DNA of 64,000 nucleotides, taken from the NCBI RefSeq assembly GCF_002157855.1, contig NZ_CP020880.1, forward strand, positions 1,984,001 to 2,048,000, given 5' to 3'. Of this stretch, positions 38,594-46,901 are shown piece after piece. This DNA comes from Sutcliffiella horikoshii. Its GTDB lineage: Bacteria; Bacillota; Bacilli; Bacillales; Bacillaceae_I. The position numbers and the translations under genes were made by a program. The number at the start of each line of letters is the position of its first letter. The first letter of the stretch is position 1. The notes beneath the pieces are model-generated. The model ran no database searches. It had not been told where the DNA came from and saw nothing but the letters and a program-made list of their open reading frames with translations.

Positions 38594-39202
38594 TTAAGCA
38601 GCACTTTGTAAACTTCGGTTAGGTAACCTCCATTTGTACGTGTAAGATAGGACGCGTAAAGAGACAATTCCTACAAAAAGAATATAAAGTTGAACTGGGG
38701 AGCTTGCAATTCCAAAGCCGATAATTAAGCCGGCGAGGATTGCCCAAGCTGCATATATTTCCGCTCTTAGTACAAGTGGCCTTCTGCCTGCAAGTAGATC
38801 ACGGATGATACCGCCGCCGCTCCCGGTTAATACTGCAGCGACCACTACTGCGCTAATTGGGTGATTCATGCCTGTTGCAAACAAAGCCCCTTGGATGGCA
38901 AAGGCGGCAAGACCTATCGCATCAAAGAAATTGCCCCACTTTCTCCAGTGCTTTAATAAATTATTTGGAAAAAGGAAGACTGTTGTCATTGCGACCAGCG
39001 CAACTTGAAACAGCATTCCTTGCTCCCAAAGCGAGGAGATTGGAACCCCGATGAGGAGGTTTCGAACTGCTCCGCCCCCAAAAGCTGTCACTATTCCTAA
39101 TATATAAACGCCGAGTATGTCATACTCTTCTTCCATCGCTACAATCGCTCCGCTTATAGCAAATGCGATGGTCCCGATGATGCTGAAAACTTCCCAAGTC
39201 AT
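38594..39202 (-). CDS. yvgT: TRIC-like cation channel (UPF0126)
   Basis: 202-aa membrane protein with two repeated UPF0126 halves, marked by FGGGAVRNLLIG near residue 41 and GGGIIRDLLAGRRP near 128, and about seven hydrophobic helices. The family is now placed among prokaryotic TRIC-type channels. RBS GGAGTG before ATG 39202. It follows the pigment genes but has no evident functional link; the symbol is by resemblance to B. subtilis YvgT. Confidence 0.87.
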   Translation of the reverse strand: MTWEVFSIIGTIAFAISGAIVAMEEEYDILGVYILGIVTAFGGGAVRNLLIGVPISSLWEQGMLFQVALVAMTTVFLFPNNLLKHWRKWGNFFDAIGLAAFAIQGALFATGMNHPISAVVVAAVLTGSGGGIIRDLLAGRRPLVLRAEIYAAWAILAGLIIGFGIASSPVQLYILFVGIVSLRVLSYTYKWRLPNRSLQSAA

Positions 39203-39377
39203 GCTATCACTCCATCAAAATAATACAAGATTCATAAAGCCTTCCTGATTTTATATAGAAAACCAGCCGAATGCAATAGTTTTAGAGGATTTAATAGAGA
39301 AAAAACGCATATTTTGATATGATTAAGGAACTTATACAACCATTCCTAACAATATTTTAGAAAAAGGGGTTACGCAT

Positions 39378-40646
39378 TTGAACGAAACGCAAAAGAAAGA
39401 CATGGAAAGAGTCATTCTAGTTGGCTGTCAGTTGCCAAAAGATGACGATCAAGCATTCTTCTATTCGATGGATGAATTAGCATCCCTGACCAAAACGGCC
39501 AACGGAGAAGTTTTAGTTTCCTTAACTCAAAAAAGAGAACGGGTTCACCCTGCTACATACATAGGTAAAGGGAAATTAGAAGAGTTGGTCCAGCTTGAAG
39601 AAGAATTAGAACCTGAAATCATTATTTTTAACGGAGAACTGGCACCAAGTCAAAACAGAAACCTCTCTAAAATACTTAATGCCAGAATCATTGATCGCAC
39701 ACAGTTGATCTTAGACATATTTGCTCAGCGTGCCAAATCAAAAGAAGGAAAGCTTCAAGTAGAATTGGCTCAACTTCAGTACCTATTACCCCGCCTTGGC
39801 GGAAAAGGTGTGGAACTGTCCCGTCTTGGAGGAGGAATAGGAACAAGAGGACCGGGTGAAACGAAATTAGAATCCGATCGCAGACATATTAATAGAAGAA
39901 TTGTGGATATCAAAACCCAGCTAACTTCGATTGTCAGTCATCGAGAAAGATATCGTGAGCGCAGAAAAAGAAATCAAGCATTTCAACTTTCGTTGGTCGG
40001 ATATACCAATGCGGGTAAATCAACCATTTTCAATCGTCTGACGGAAGCTGGTACGTTTGAGGAGAACCTATTATTCGCAACTCTCGATCCAACAACAAGA
40101 AAGGTCATGATGCCATCTGGATTTAATGCCCTTCTGACTGACACTGTAGGATTTATCCAAGACCTGCCGACCTCGCTTGTAGCAGCATTCCGTTCTACAC
40201 TTGAAGAAGTGACGGAAGCTGACCTGATTTTACATGTGGTCGATAGCTCCAGTCCCGATCACGTCAACCATGAAAAAACGGTAGACAAACTGCTGAAGGA
40301 ACTTGGAGTGGAAGGTGTTCCTGTATTAACAATTTATAATAAGAAGGATCAGACCACTGAAGGGTTCACACCTGCTTATAATCAAGAAATTTTGCATATT
40401 AGTGCTTTAGACCCTATGGACATCACCTTATTGATCAATAAGATAGAATCGCTCATCAAAGTTCAGATGGAGCCCTATCATATTGTTGTGCCGTCTTCGG
40501 AAGGGAAAATGATTGCACAATTAAAACAAGAGACTGTCCTTTCAACTATGGAATTTACCGAAGAGACAGAAAGCTATGAATTACAAGGGTATTATTTTGA
40601 TAACTCAAAATTGGCTTCTGTCATTCAGCAAAGAATGAAGAAATAG
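39378..40646 (+). CDS. hflX: GTPase HflX
   Basis: 422-aa ribosome-associated GTPase that splits or rescues stalled ribosomes. N-terminal HflX domain includes HPATYIGKGKLEEL near 55, the glycine-rich LSRLGGGIGTRGPGE near 150-165, then the G domain with G1 GYTNAGKST near 212, DTVGFIQDLP near 254 and NKKD near 322. TTG start with AAAGGGGT. A 12-bp gap joins it to the PLP gene, as ynbA-ynbB in B. subtilis. Confidence 0.94.
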   Translation: MNETQKKDMERVILVGCQLPKDDDQAFFYSMDELASLTKTANGEVLVSLTQKRERVHPATYIGKGKLEELVQLEEELEPEIIIFNGELAPSQNRNLSKILNARIIDRTQLILDIFAQRAKSKEGKLQVELAQLQYLLPRLGGKGVELSRLGGGIGTRGPGETKLESDRRHINRRIVDIKTQLTSIVSHRERYRERRKRNQAFQLSLVGYTNAGKSTIFNRLTEAGTFEENLLFATLDPTTRKVMMPSGFNALLTDTVGFIQDLPTSLVAAFRSTLEEVTEADLILHVVDSSSPDHVNHEKTVDKLLKELGVEGVPVLTIYNKKDQTTEGFTPAYNQEILHISALDPMDITLLINKIESLIKVQMEPYHIVVPSSEGKMIAQLKQETVLSTMEFTEETESYELQGYYFDNSKLASVIQQRMKK

Positions 40647-40658
40647 AGGAGATTTAGA

Positions 40659-41927
40659 ATGTTCCATTTATTACAACACGGGGAAGTCATTGAACCGATC
40701 GTACGTAAAATAGAAGAAAAGCTTCAAGAAAGTTTTCAACAAGTGGATGCAGGTGTAGAAACCAATCAATTCAGAGTTTTAAAAAGCTTTCAGGAGAATC
40801 GTGTAAGTGATTCTCATTTCATTCCATCCACTGGATATGGATATGATGACATTGGACGAGATACGCTTGAGAAAATCTATGCGGAAGTATTTGGTGGGGA
40901 AGCGGGACTGGTGCGACCACAAATCATCTCGGGCACACATGCCATCTCGATTGCACTGTTTGGGGTGTTGCGGCCTGGAGATGAACTGCTTTATATCACT
41001 GGAAAGCCATATGATACGTTAGAAGAAATTGTAGGAATTCGCGGAAGTGGCGTGGGCTCTTTGAAAGAATATAATATTGGCTATAAAACCATTGATCTAA
41101 AGAATAATCGTGGAATTGACTGGGAAGCGGTGAGCAATGCAATAACGCCTTCCACCAAAATGATTGGCATACAACGTTCAAAGGGGTATGCTACAAGACC
41201 TTCTTTTACAATAGAAGAAATTAAAGAAATGATCCGTTTTGTTAAGGAAATCAAACCAGACGTGGTGGTGTTTGTGGACAACTGTTACGGGGAATTCGTG
41301 GAGCTTGAAGAACCATGCCACATTGGGGCAGATTTAATGGCAGGCTCTCTAATTAAGAATCCTGGTGGAGGTATTGCTAAAACAGGCGGATATATTGTAG
41401 GAAAAAAAGAGTTGGTGGAAGCTTGTTCTTACAGGATGACTTCCCCTGGGATTGGCGCGGAGGCTGGTGCGAGTCTATACAGTCTGCAAGAAATGTATCA
41501 AGGTTTCTTCCTTGCTCCCCATGTAGTCGGCCAAGCGTTGAAAGGCGCTATGTTCACTGCTGCGTTTTTAGAAGAGCTTGGGATGAATACCTCCCCAAGC
41601 TGGGATGCACACCGTACGGATTTGATACAATCTGTGCAATTTGATGATAAAGAAAAAATGATTGCCTTTTGCCAGGCAATTCAATATGCATCACCTGTCA
41701 ATTCTCATGTTACGCCATATGCCAACTATATGCCTGGGTATGAAGATGACGTCATTATGGCTGCAGGCACGTTTATTCAAGGTGCAAGTATTGAGCTTAC
41801 GGCAGATGGTCCGATCAGAGCACCGTATGTTGCATATGTCCAGGGAGGCTTGACCTATGCGCATGTGAAGATTGCTGTGTGCAGTGCGGTGGATCATTTG
41901 ATTAGTAAGGGGTTATTGGATAGTTGA
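40659..41927 (+). CDS. ynbB: YnbB-like PLP enzyme (aluminium-resistance/methionine gamma-lyase-like family)
   Basis: 422-aa fold-type-I PLP protein of the family called aluminium resistance or cystathionine-lyase-like. Visible: IPSTGYGYDDIGRD near 52, the substrate-phosphate loop SGTHAISIALFG near 92, FVDNCYGEF near 207, and the probable Schiff-base Lys in GSLIKNPGGGIAKTGGY near 226-238. Physiological reaction unknown. Operon with hflX; terminator follows. Confidence 0.88.
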   Translation: MFHLLQHGEVIEPIVRKIEEKLQESFQQVDAGVETNQFRVLKSFQENRVSDSHFIPSTGYGYDDIGRDTLEKIYAEVFGGEAGLVRPQIISGTHAISIALFGVLRPGDELLYITGKPYDTLEEIVGIRGSGVGSLKEYNIGYKTIDLKNNRGIDWEAVSNAITPSTKMIGIQRSKGYATRPSFTIEEIKEMIRFVKEIKPDVVVFVDNCYGEFVELEEPCHIGADLMAGSLIKNPGGGIAKTGGYIVGKKELVEACSYRMTSPGIGAEAGASLYSLQEMYQGFFLAPHVVGQALKGAMFTAAFLEELGMNTSPSWDAHRTDLIQSVQFDDKEKMIAFCQAIQYASPVNSHVTPYANYMPGYEDDVIMAAGTFIQGASIELTADGPIRAPYVAYVQGGLTYAHVKIAVCSAVDHLISKGLLDS

Positions 41928-41936
41928 TTTTTTATG

Positions 41937-41964
41937 AGCCTAGGGTTACCCCTGGGCTTTTTTG
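41937..41964 (+). terminator. Terminator after ynbB
   Basis: AGCC-AGGG pairs with CCC-GGGCT around a short loop, followed by TTTTTTG. Confidence 0.82.
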
Positions 41965-41999
41965 TTTGGATGGAAATATATTACTGGTGTTTATAGGGT

Positions 42000-42263
42000 T
42001 AAGACCTTAGTGAGGCGGAAAACGGTCTGGAGAAGTCTTCATGAAGTCGATGAAGACGTGAATGGGGCAGAAAAGGGTCAGGAGAAGTCTTCATGAAGTC
42101 GGTGAAGACGTGAGTGAGGCGGAAAAGGAACAGGAGAAGTCTTCATGAGGTCGATGAAGACCCGAGTGAGGCAAAAAAGGGTGAAGAGAAGTCTTCATGA
42201 GGTCGATGAAGACGTGAGTGAGGCGGAAAAGGAACAGGAGAAGTCTTCAAGAAGTCGATGAAG
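42000..42263 (+). repeat. 52-bp tandem array, left part
   Basis: About five units of a 52-bp repeat (GAAGACGTGAGTGAGGCGGA... ending in GTCTTCATGAGGTCGAT). Across each unit boundary GTCTTCAT and ATGAAGAC form an 8-bp inverted repeat around ~7 variable bases. The array is cut at 42263 by the IS element and resumes at 43762. Units are head to tail with no spacers. Confidence 0.9.
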
Positions 42264-42373
42264 AGTCAAGTCCATATTAATGTGTAAAAATAGTTACAAT
42301 GAGATCTAATGCTAAATGTGTTATGGGGTTATGTTTTCAGGTCTTGTTCTTCTTAAAGGTTTAGGGTGTATTC

Positions 42374-42393
42374 TTTACCCCCTAGGGGGTAAA
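42374..42393. repeat. 20-bp perfect palindrome inside the IS
   Basis: TTTACCCCCTAGGGGGTAAA is a perfect palindrome in the 234-bp non-coding stretch between the left IS end and the transposase stop; could act as a terminator for the transposase or for incoming transcription. Confidence 0.7.
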
Positions 42394-42497
42394 ATTTTCC
42401 CTTTTTATGGCCCAGTCACTGTAAGCGCTTTTTTATTAACAAACATTAATGTGACAGTTCACATAATTCCGTTTAGGGAATTAAAAAACTATTTTAC

Positions 42498-43664
42498 TTA
42501 GATATGGTGTATATACTTTGACTTACTCCATTCTTCCTCCATTTTCATCAGTACAGATCCAATTATACGTATTGCAGATTGATCGTTCGGGAAAATTTGA
42601 ATTACCCTTTCTCTTCTCCTTATTTCCCTATTTACTCTTTCTAGCATATTGGTTGTACGTAAGTGTTTGTGAAGCTCAGCTTTTTGAGAATGAAACTGCA
42701 TTGCATCTTCAAAGCCAGCATCCAACGTTTCAATTACCTTAGTAAACCCTTTTACTTCGTAATACTTCTCAATAAAGTCGCGCTTCAGTTCTCGGCTCAA
42801 TTTAATGTTGGATGTTCTAAAGATTTCCTTGAGTTCTGTTTTTGCTTCTGAAGAGTTTTTCTTAGGAAAGGAGTCCATTATATTCCTAAGAAAATGAACA
42901 CAACACCTTTGCCAAGAGGTTCCTAAAAAGGATTCTTTTATAGCAGCCACTAACCCTGCATGTGCATCAGAAATCACCATCTTAGGTGATTGTATCCCTC
43001 TTGATTTTAGGTGATCAAAGAAATTAGACCAACTTTCTTCTGATTCCCCATGGGTAACCCTTAACCCAATAATCTCTCTATGTCCTTCTTCGTTTACACC
43101 GCAAGCTATAAGTACTCCTTTTGAAACAACCCTATCGTTCTCACGAACTTTAATATACATGGCATCAACATATATGTATGGATAATAAAGGGTGTTTAGT
43201 GGGCGGTTTCTCCACTCATTAACTATTGGATCCAATGATTTAGTGAGGTTAGATACTAGTGATTTAGATACACCTTTTCCACACAGTTCTTCTACAATCT
43301 TGGTAACTTTACGAGTTGAGACTCCATTTACAACCATCTCAATCATAGAAAGAATTAGAGCTTGTTCGCATCGCTCATACTTTTGGAATACAGAAGTTGA
43401 AAATTCACCATCACGAGTTCGGGGAACCTTTAATGTGAGTGAGCCAGTGCCGGTAATTAATTCTCGTTCATAGTAGCCATTCCGATATCCTCTGCGGTCA
43501 TCCGTTCTCTCGTGAGAGAGAGCATTAATATATTCGTCCCTTTCTTTCTCCATAAGCGAATTCAATACAAGGGCTAAAGATGCTTTTACCGGGGATCCTA
43601 AAGAGCTTTTTTCTACCTCGGCTTTAAGTTGTTCCAAATTTATAGTAATATTAATGTTGGTCAT
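42498..43664 (-). CDS. IS256-family transposase
   Basis: 388-aa Mutator-type DDE transposase. Catalytic Asp in YIYVDAMYIKV and VISDAHAGL, Glu in RTTNMLERVNREIRRRE, and the CxxH-like CCVHFLRN between them are all intact, so the element is probably active. ATG 43664 has CGGAGG eight bases upstream; the frame continues to 43745 inside the terminal repeat without an RBS. No frameshift or internal stop. Confidence 0.94.
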   Translation of the reverse strand: MTNINITINLEQLKAEVEKSSLGSPVKASLALVLNSLMEKERDEYINALSHERTDDRRGYRNGYYERELITGTGSLTLKVPRTRDGEFSTSVFQKYERCEQALILSMIEMVVNGVSTRKVTKIVEELCGKGVSKSLVSNLTKSLDPIVNEWRNRPLNTLYYPYIYVDAMYIKVRENDRVVSKGVLIACGVNEEGHREIIGLRVTHGESEESWSNFFDHLKSRGIQSPKMVISDAHAGLVAAIKESFLGTSWQRCCVHFLRNIMDSFPKKNSSEAKTELKEIFRTSNIKLSRELKRDFIEKYYEVKGFTKVIETLDAGFEDAMQFHSQKAELHKHLRTTNMLERVNREIRRRERVIQIFPNDQSAIRIIGSVLMKMEEEWSKSKYIHHI

Positions 43665-43761
43665 TATCATTGCCTCCGTGTGTGATTGTTTTTCGTCGAA
43701 CACATTGTAACACGGACATTGATAATGGCCTTTCTTTTTACACAATTATATAGACTTAATC

Positions 43762-43975
43762 CGATGAAGACGTGAGTGAGGCAGAAAAGGAACAGGAGAA
43801 GTCTTCATGAGGTCGATGAAGACCCGAGTGGGGCAGAAAAGGGTGAAGAGAAGTCTTCATAAGGTCGATGAAGACCTGAGTGAGGCGGAAAAGGGTCCGG
43901 AGAAGTCTTCATACAGCCAATGAAGACCTGAGGCAAGTCGGAAAACGGTCATGAGAGGTCTTCATGAAATGTATC
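43762..43975 (+). repeat. 52-bp tandem array, right part
   Basis: About four further units continuing in register with the left part after removal of the IS and one target copy. The last unit is degenerate (loses GTCGAT). From 43976 to the GlnR box at 44152 the sequence is AT-rich with no gene seen. Confidence 0.88.
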
Positions 43976-44151
43976 ACGTTTTCCCATGAGAAAAAATCAA
44001 TTACACAGTGCTTCCTAACTATAGTTTTTAAAAAGTTTATCAATATGTTTTCAAATGACTGTAAGTGGTATTAGATAAAGGGGACCAATATCCCTATTAC
44101 ATAGAACTACTTTCCTCATCCCACGCAATTATTCTTAGAAAATAAAAATGA

Positions 44152-44168
44152 TGTTAGAAAACCTAACA
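44152..44168. promoter_or_regulatory. GlnR operator O1
   Basis: TGTTAGAAAACCTAACA is a perfect match to the GlnR/TnrA site TGTNA-N7-TNACA. Confidence 0.92.
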
Positions 44169-44173
44169 TGTTC

Positions 44174-44202
44174 TTGACAGATTATCTAACATCGCATAAA
44201 CT
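44174..44202 (+). promoter_or_regulatory. glnRA promoter with overlapping GlnR operator O2
   Basis: TTGACA at 44174-44179, 17-nt spacer, TAAACT at 44197-44202. TGACAGATTATCTAACA (44175-44191) is the second operator, overlapping the -35 and spacer as in B. subtilis. Confidence 0.88.
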
Positions 44203-44242
44203 AAGAGTAACTTCATAGGAAATGATGAAAGGAGGATTTGTA

Positions 44243-44647
44243 GTGAGTGACAATATTAGACGTTCGATGCCATTATTTCCAATAGGAATTGTCATGCAAC
44301 TAACGGAATTGTCAGCTCGACAAATCCGATATTATGAAGAAAATGAGCTGGTATTTCCTGCTCGTTCAGAAGGCAATCGCCGACTTTTTTCCTTCAATGA
44401 TGTAGACACTCTATTAGAGATTAAAAACCTCATTGAACAAAAAGTGAACATTGCTGGCATCAAACAGTTGATGACAGTCAAGCAACAGCTTAACGAGGTT
44501 CCTTCAGAAGAGGTAACGAAAGAAGCTGTTAAGCCTGAATTGTCGGATGACCAATTACGCAAATTATTGCGTGCTGAAATGATGCAAGCTGGAAGATATA
44601 ATCGAACGAGTCTTCGTCAAGGAGACATGTCCCGATTTTTCCATTAA
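44243..44647 (+). CDS. glnR: Nitrogen repressor GlnR
   Basis: 134-aa MerR-family repressor of glnRA, activated by feedback-inhibited glutamine synthetase. Residues ~15-75 are the winged helix ([17 protein letters not shown]); the C-terminal tail ends GDMSRFFH as in the family and mediates glutamine-synthetase sensing. GTG 44243 follows AAAGGAGG and gives the conserved [15 protein letters not shown] start. Upstream in-frame ATGs at 44222/44225 precede the RBS. Operon with glnA, 68 bp apart. Confidence 0.96.
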   Translation: MSDNIRRSMPLFPIGIVMQLTELSARQIRYYEENELVFPARSEGNRRLFSFNDVDTLLEIKNLIEQKVNIAGIKQLMTVKQQLNEVPSEEVTKEAVKPELSDDQLRKLLRAEMMQAGRYNRTSLRQGDMSRFFH

Positions 44648-44715
44648 TTTTTTGAGTTTTTTGGTAAGTTTTTATTAAAACTATAAGAGTAAAAAATTTG
44701 AGGAGGAACTTTATT

Positions 44716-46050
44716 ATGGCTAAGTACACACACGAGGACATCAAACGTATCGTCCAGGAGGAAAATGTAAAATACATCCGTCTACAATTCACGGATATCC
44801 TTGGGACAATCAAAAATGTGGAAATCCCTGTAAGTCAGTTAGAAAAAGCTTTGGATAACAAAATGATGTTTGACGGATCTTCTATCGAAGGATTCGTACG
44901 TATCGAAGAATCGGATATGAACTTATACCCTGATCTTGACACATTTGTAGTTTTCCCTTGGACTTCTGAAAAAGGTAAAGTTGCACGCTTCATCTGTGAT
45001 ATCTACAACCCAGATGGAACGCCATTCGATGGAGACCCTCGTGCAAACTTAAAGCGTATGTTAAAGGAAATGGAAGACCTAGGATTTTCCGATTTCAACC
45101 TTGGACCAGAGCCAGAGTTCTTCCTATTTAAATTAGATGAAAAAGGCGAACCTACTTTAGAATTAAATGATAAAGGTGGATATTTCGACCTTGCTCCAAC
45201 GGACCTTGGTGAAAACTGCCGCCGTGATATCGTTCTTGAGCTTGAAGAAATGGGCTTTGAAATTGAAGCTTCCCACCATGAAGTAGCTCCAGGACAACAT
45301 GAAATTGATTTCAAATATGCAAGCGCAATTCAAGCTTGTGATGACATTCAAACTTTCAAGCTTGTTGTAAAAACAATCGCTCGTAAACACGGTTTGCATG
45401 CAACATTCATGCCAAAACCATTGTTCGGAGTGAACGGTTCTGGTATGCACTGCAACCTTTCCTTATTCAAAGACGGCGAAAATGCGTTCTATGATGCTAA
45501 CGGTGACTTAGAATTAAGCGATAATGCAAGACACTTTATCGCAGGTATCATCAAGCACGCGACAGCTTTCACTGCAGTAACTAACCCTACTGTAAACTCT
45601 TATAAGCGTCTAGTACCTGGATACGAAGCACCTTGTTATGTTGCATGGTCTGCTCGTAACCGTAGCCCATTAATTCGTATTCCGGCTTCTCGTGGTATTT
45701 CCACTCGTGTAGAAGTTCGTAGTGTAGACCCGGCAGCAAATCCATACCTTGCTATGGCTGTATTATTAAAAGCTGGACTTGACGGCATTAAAAACAAATT
45801 GGAAGCTCCAAAGCCAATTGACCGCAACATCTATGTGATGAACAAAGAAGAGCGTGTCGCTGCTGGTATCGCAGACCTTCCGGCAACACTTTATGCTGCA
45901 CTTGAAGAATTAAAATCAAATGAAGTTATCCAATCTGCTTTAGGTGAGCATTTACTTGAGCACTTCATCGAAGCAAAAGAAATCGAGTGGGATATGTTCC
46001 GTACACAGGTTCACCCATGGGAGAGAGATCAATATTTAACTCAATACTAA
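44716..46050 (+). CDS. glnA: Glutamine synthetase, type I
   Basis: 444-aa GSI-alpha enzyme joining ammonia and glutamate. [18 protein letters not shown] near residue 50 contains the usual N-terminal loop; metal and substrate motifs include GPEPEFFLF near 130, [10 protein letters not shown] near 243, and [13 protein letters not shown] near 315 with the catalytic Arg. It has no adenylylation insert, as expected for Bacillus. ATG 44716 with GGAGGAA upstream. Controlled by the two GlnR operators above glnR. Confidence 0.98.
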   Translation: MAKYTHEDIKRIVQEENVKYIRLQFTDILGTIKNVEIPVSQLEKALDNKMMFDGSSIEGFVRIEESDMNLYPDLDTFVVFPWTSEKGKVARFICDIYNPDGTPFDGDPRANLKRMLKEMEDLGFSDFNLGPEPEFFLFKLDEKGEPTLELNDKGGYFDLAPTDLGENCRRDIVLELEEMGFEIEASHHEVAPGQHEIDFKYASAIQACDDIQTFKLVVKTIARKHGLHATFMPKPLFGVNGSGMHCNLSLFKDGENAFYDANGDLELSDNARHFIAGIIKHATAFTAVTNPTVNSYKRLVPGYEAPCYVAWSARNRSPLIRIPASRGISTRVEVRSVDPAANPYLAMAVLLKAGLDGIKNKLEAPKPIDRNIYVMNKEERVAAGIADLPATLYAALEELKSNEVIQSALGEHLLEHFIEAKEIEWDMFRTQVHPWERDQYLTQY

Positions 46051-46057
46051 GATAATC

Positions 46058-46093
46058 AAAAACCTTCGCACATAACGTGCGGAGGTTTTTTTG
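46058..46093 (+). terminator. Terminator after glnA
   Basis: 12-bp stem AAACCTTCGCAC / GTGCGGAGGTTT (wobbles) followed by TTTT. Confidence 0.88.
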
Positions 46094-46174
46094 TGGAATT
46101 GAGATTTTTGTCCTGTCATATTATCCACTTCAAACAAATAAGCTTTACTAGTAAGTGTACAAGGGAGTGGCTAT

Positions 46175-46576
46175 ATGGCAAAGGTGAATCATCCAACTAT
46201 AACTGCTGAAATGATTGAAAAGTATTATGAGTGCAATAAGGAAAAGAAAGAAATAGAAAAACAGATGGAAGAACTAAAAGAACGATTTCATCTATATTTT
46301 GACAAAAGCTTTGGAGAAGATGAAAAAGCAGAAGTTGTGATGGGAGGATACAAGCTGCAAAGACAGGTTAGGAAATCGGAGAAATATTCCGATGAAACTG
46401 TTCAAAAACTTGAGGATTTGAGAATGACAGAACTGATAAAGACGGTTAAAAAGCCGGATGATGCTAAAATCAAAGCCGCTATCCAACTTAATTTGATCCA
46501 AGAAAAGGACTTGGAAGGTTGTTTAGTAACCAGTTCATCATTAGCGATTTCCGTAAAACCGCTTACACCGAAATAA
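46175..46576 (+). CDS. Small protein of unknown function, phage-like context
   Basis: 133-aa protein I do not recognise. Residues ~12-45 are a charged helix with coiled-coil character (NKEKKEIEKQMEELKERF); the C-terminal third is more mixed and ends SVKPLTPK. One Cys near residue 19 and one near 114. It has an RBS (AAGGGAG) and runs 21 bp before a holin-type gene, suggesting they are co-transcribed. Resembles short accessory proteins of Bacillus phages in size and composition only. Confidence 0.75.
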   Translation: MAKVNHPTITAEMIEKYYECNKEKKEIEKQMEELKERFHLYFDKSFGEDEKAEVVMGGYKLQRQVRKSEKYSDETVQKLEDLRMTELIKTVKKPDDAKIKAAIQLNLIQEKDLEGCLVTSSSLAISVKPLTPK

Positions 46577-46597
46577 TATAAGAGGGGGGATGGAGAG

Positions 46598-46831
46598 GTG
46601 TCAGAGCAAAAACAGATTAGACCGATTTCTAAAGGTGCATGGTTCCGAATCGTGTTTCTTGCATTTGCTCTTGTTAATCAGCTACTCGTAGTTTATGGAA
46701 AATCGCCGTTACCTTTTACAGAAGCTCAGTTGGAGCAACTATTCAGTTTAGTTTGGACTGCCGTGGCGGCGCTCGTTGCTTGGTGGAAGGATAATGATTG
46801 GTCAGAGAAAGCTAGAAGCAGAATTAAGTAG
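46598..46831 (+). CDS. Phage holin-type small membrane protein
   Basis: 77-aa protein resembling the SPP1/XhlB holin family: short polar N-terminus (MSEQKQIRPISKGAWFR), a helix of about 18 residues (IVFLAFALVNQLLVVYG), a second (FSLVWTAVAALVAWW), then the conserved-looking tail WKDNDWSEKARSRIK. GTG start behind GGAGAGG. No endolysin gene adjoins it, so it may be a domesticated phage remnant. Terminator follows. Confidence 0.83.
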   Translation: MSEQKQIRPISKGAWFRIVFLAFALVNQLLVVYGKSPLPFTEAQLEQLFSLVWTAVAALVAWWKDNDWSEKARSRIK

Positions 46832-46844
46832 AGGGTGTGCTAGG

Positions 46845-46871
46845 CCGAGGTGATACCACCTTGGTTTTTTG
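46845..46871 (+). terminator. Terminator after holin gene
   Basis: CCGAGGTG pairs with CACCTTGG around ATAC, followed by TTTTTT. Confidence 0.88.
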
Positions 46872-46901
46872 TTATTTAGATAGCGTGGGTGGTGAAGAAA
46901 A

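Larger units (their letters stand above)
42264..43761 (-). mobile_element. IS256-family insertion sequence
   Basis: About 1498 bp. Imperfect ~27-bp terminal inverted repeats (left AGTCAAGTCCATATTAATGT..., right end read inward GATTAAGTCTATATAATTGT..., both ending GTGTAAAAA) flank a single Mutator-type transposase gene. An 8-bp target duplication CGATGAAG (42256-42263 and 43762-43769) lies at both ends, as expected for the family, and restores the 52-bp array when the element is removed. Confidence 0.93.

Noticed and set aside
42316-42501. 61-aa passenger ORF inside the IS
   Set aside because: No RBS or family, spans the 20-bp palindrome and ends against the transposase stop; probably chance.
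42000-43975. CRISPR array
   Set aside because: The 52-bp units are contiguous with no unique spacers, variation is spread along the unit, and no cas genes are near.
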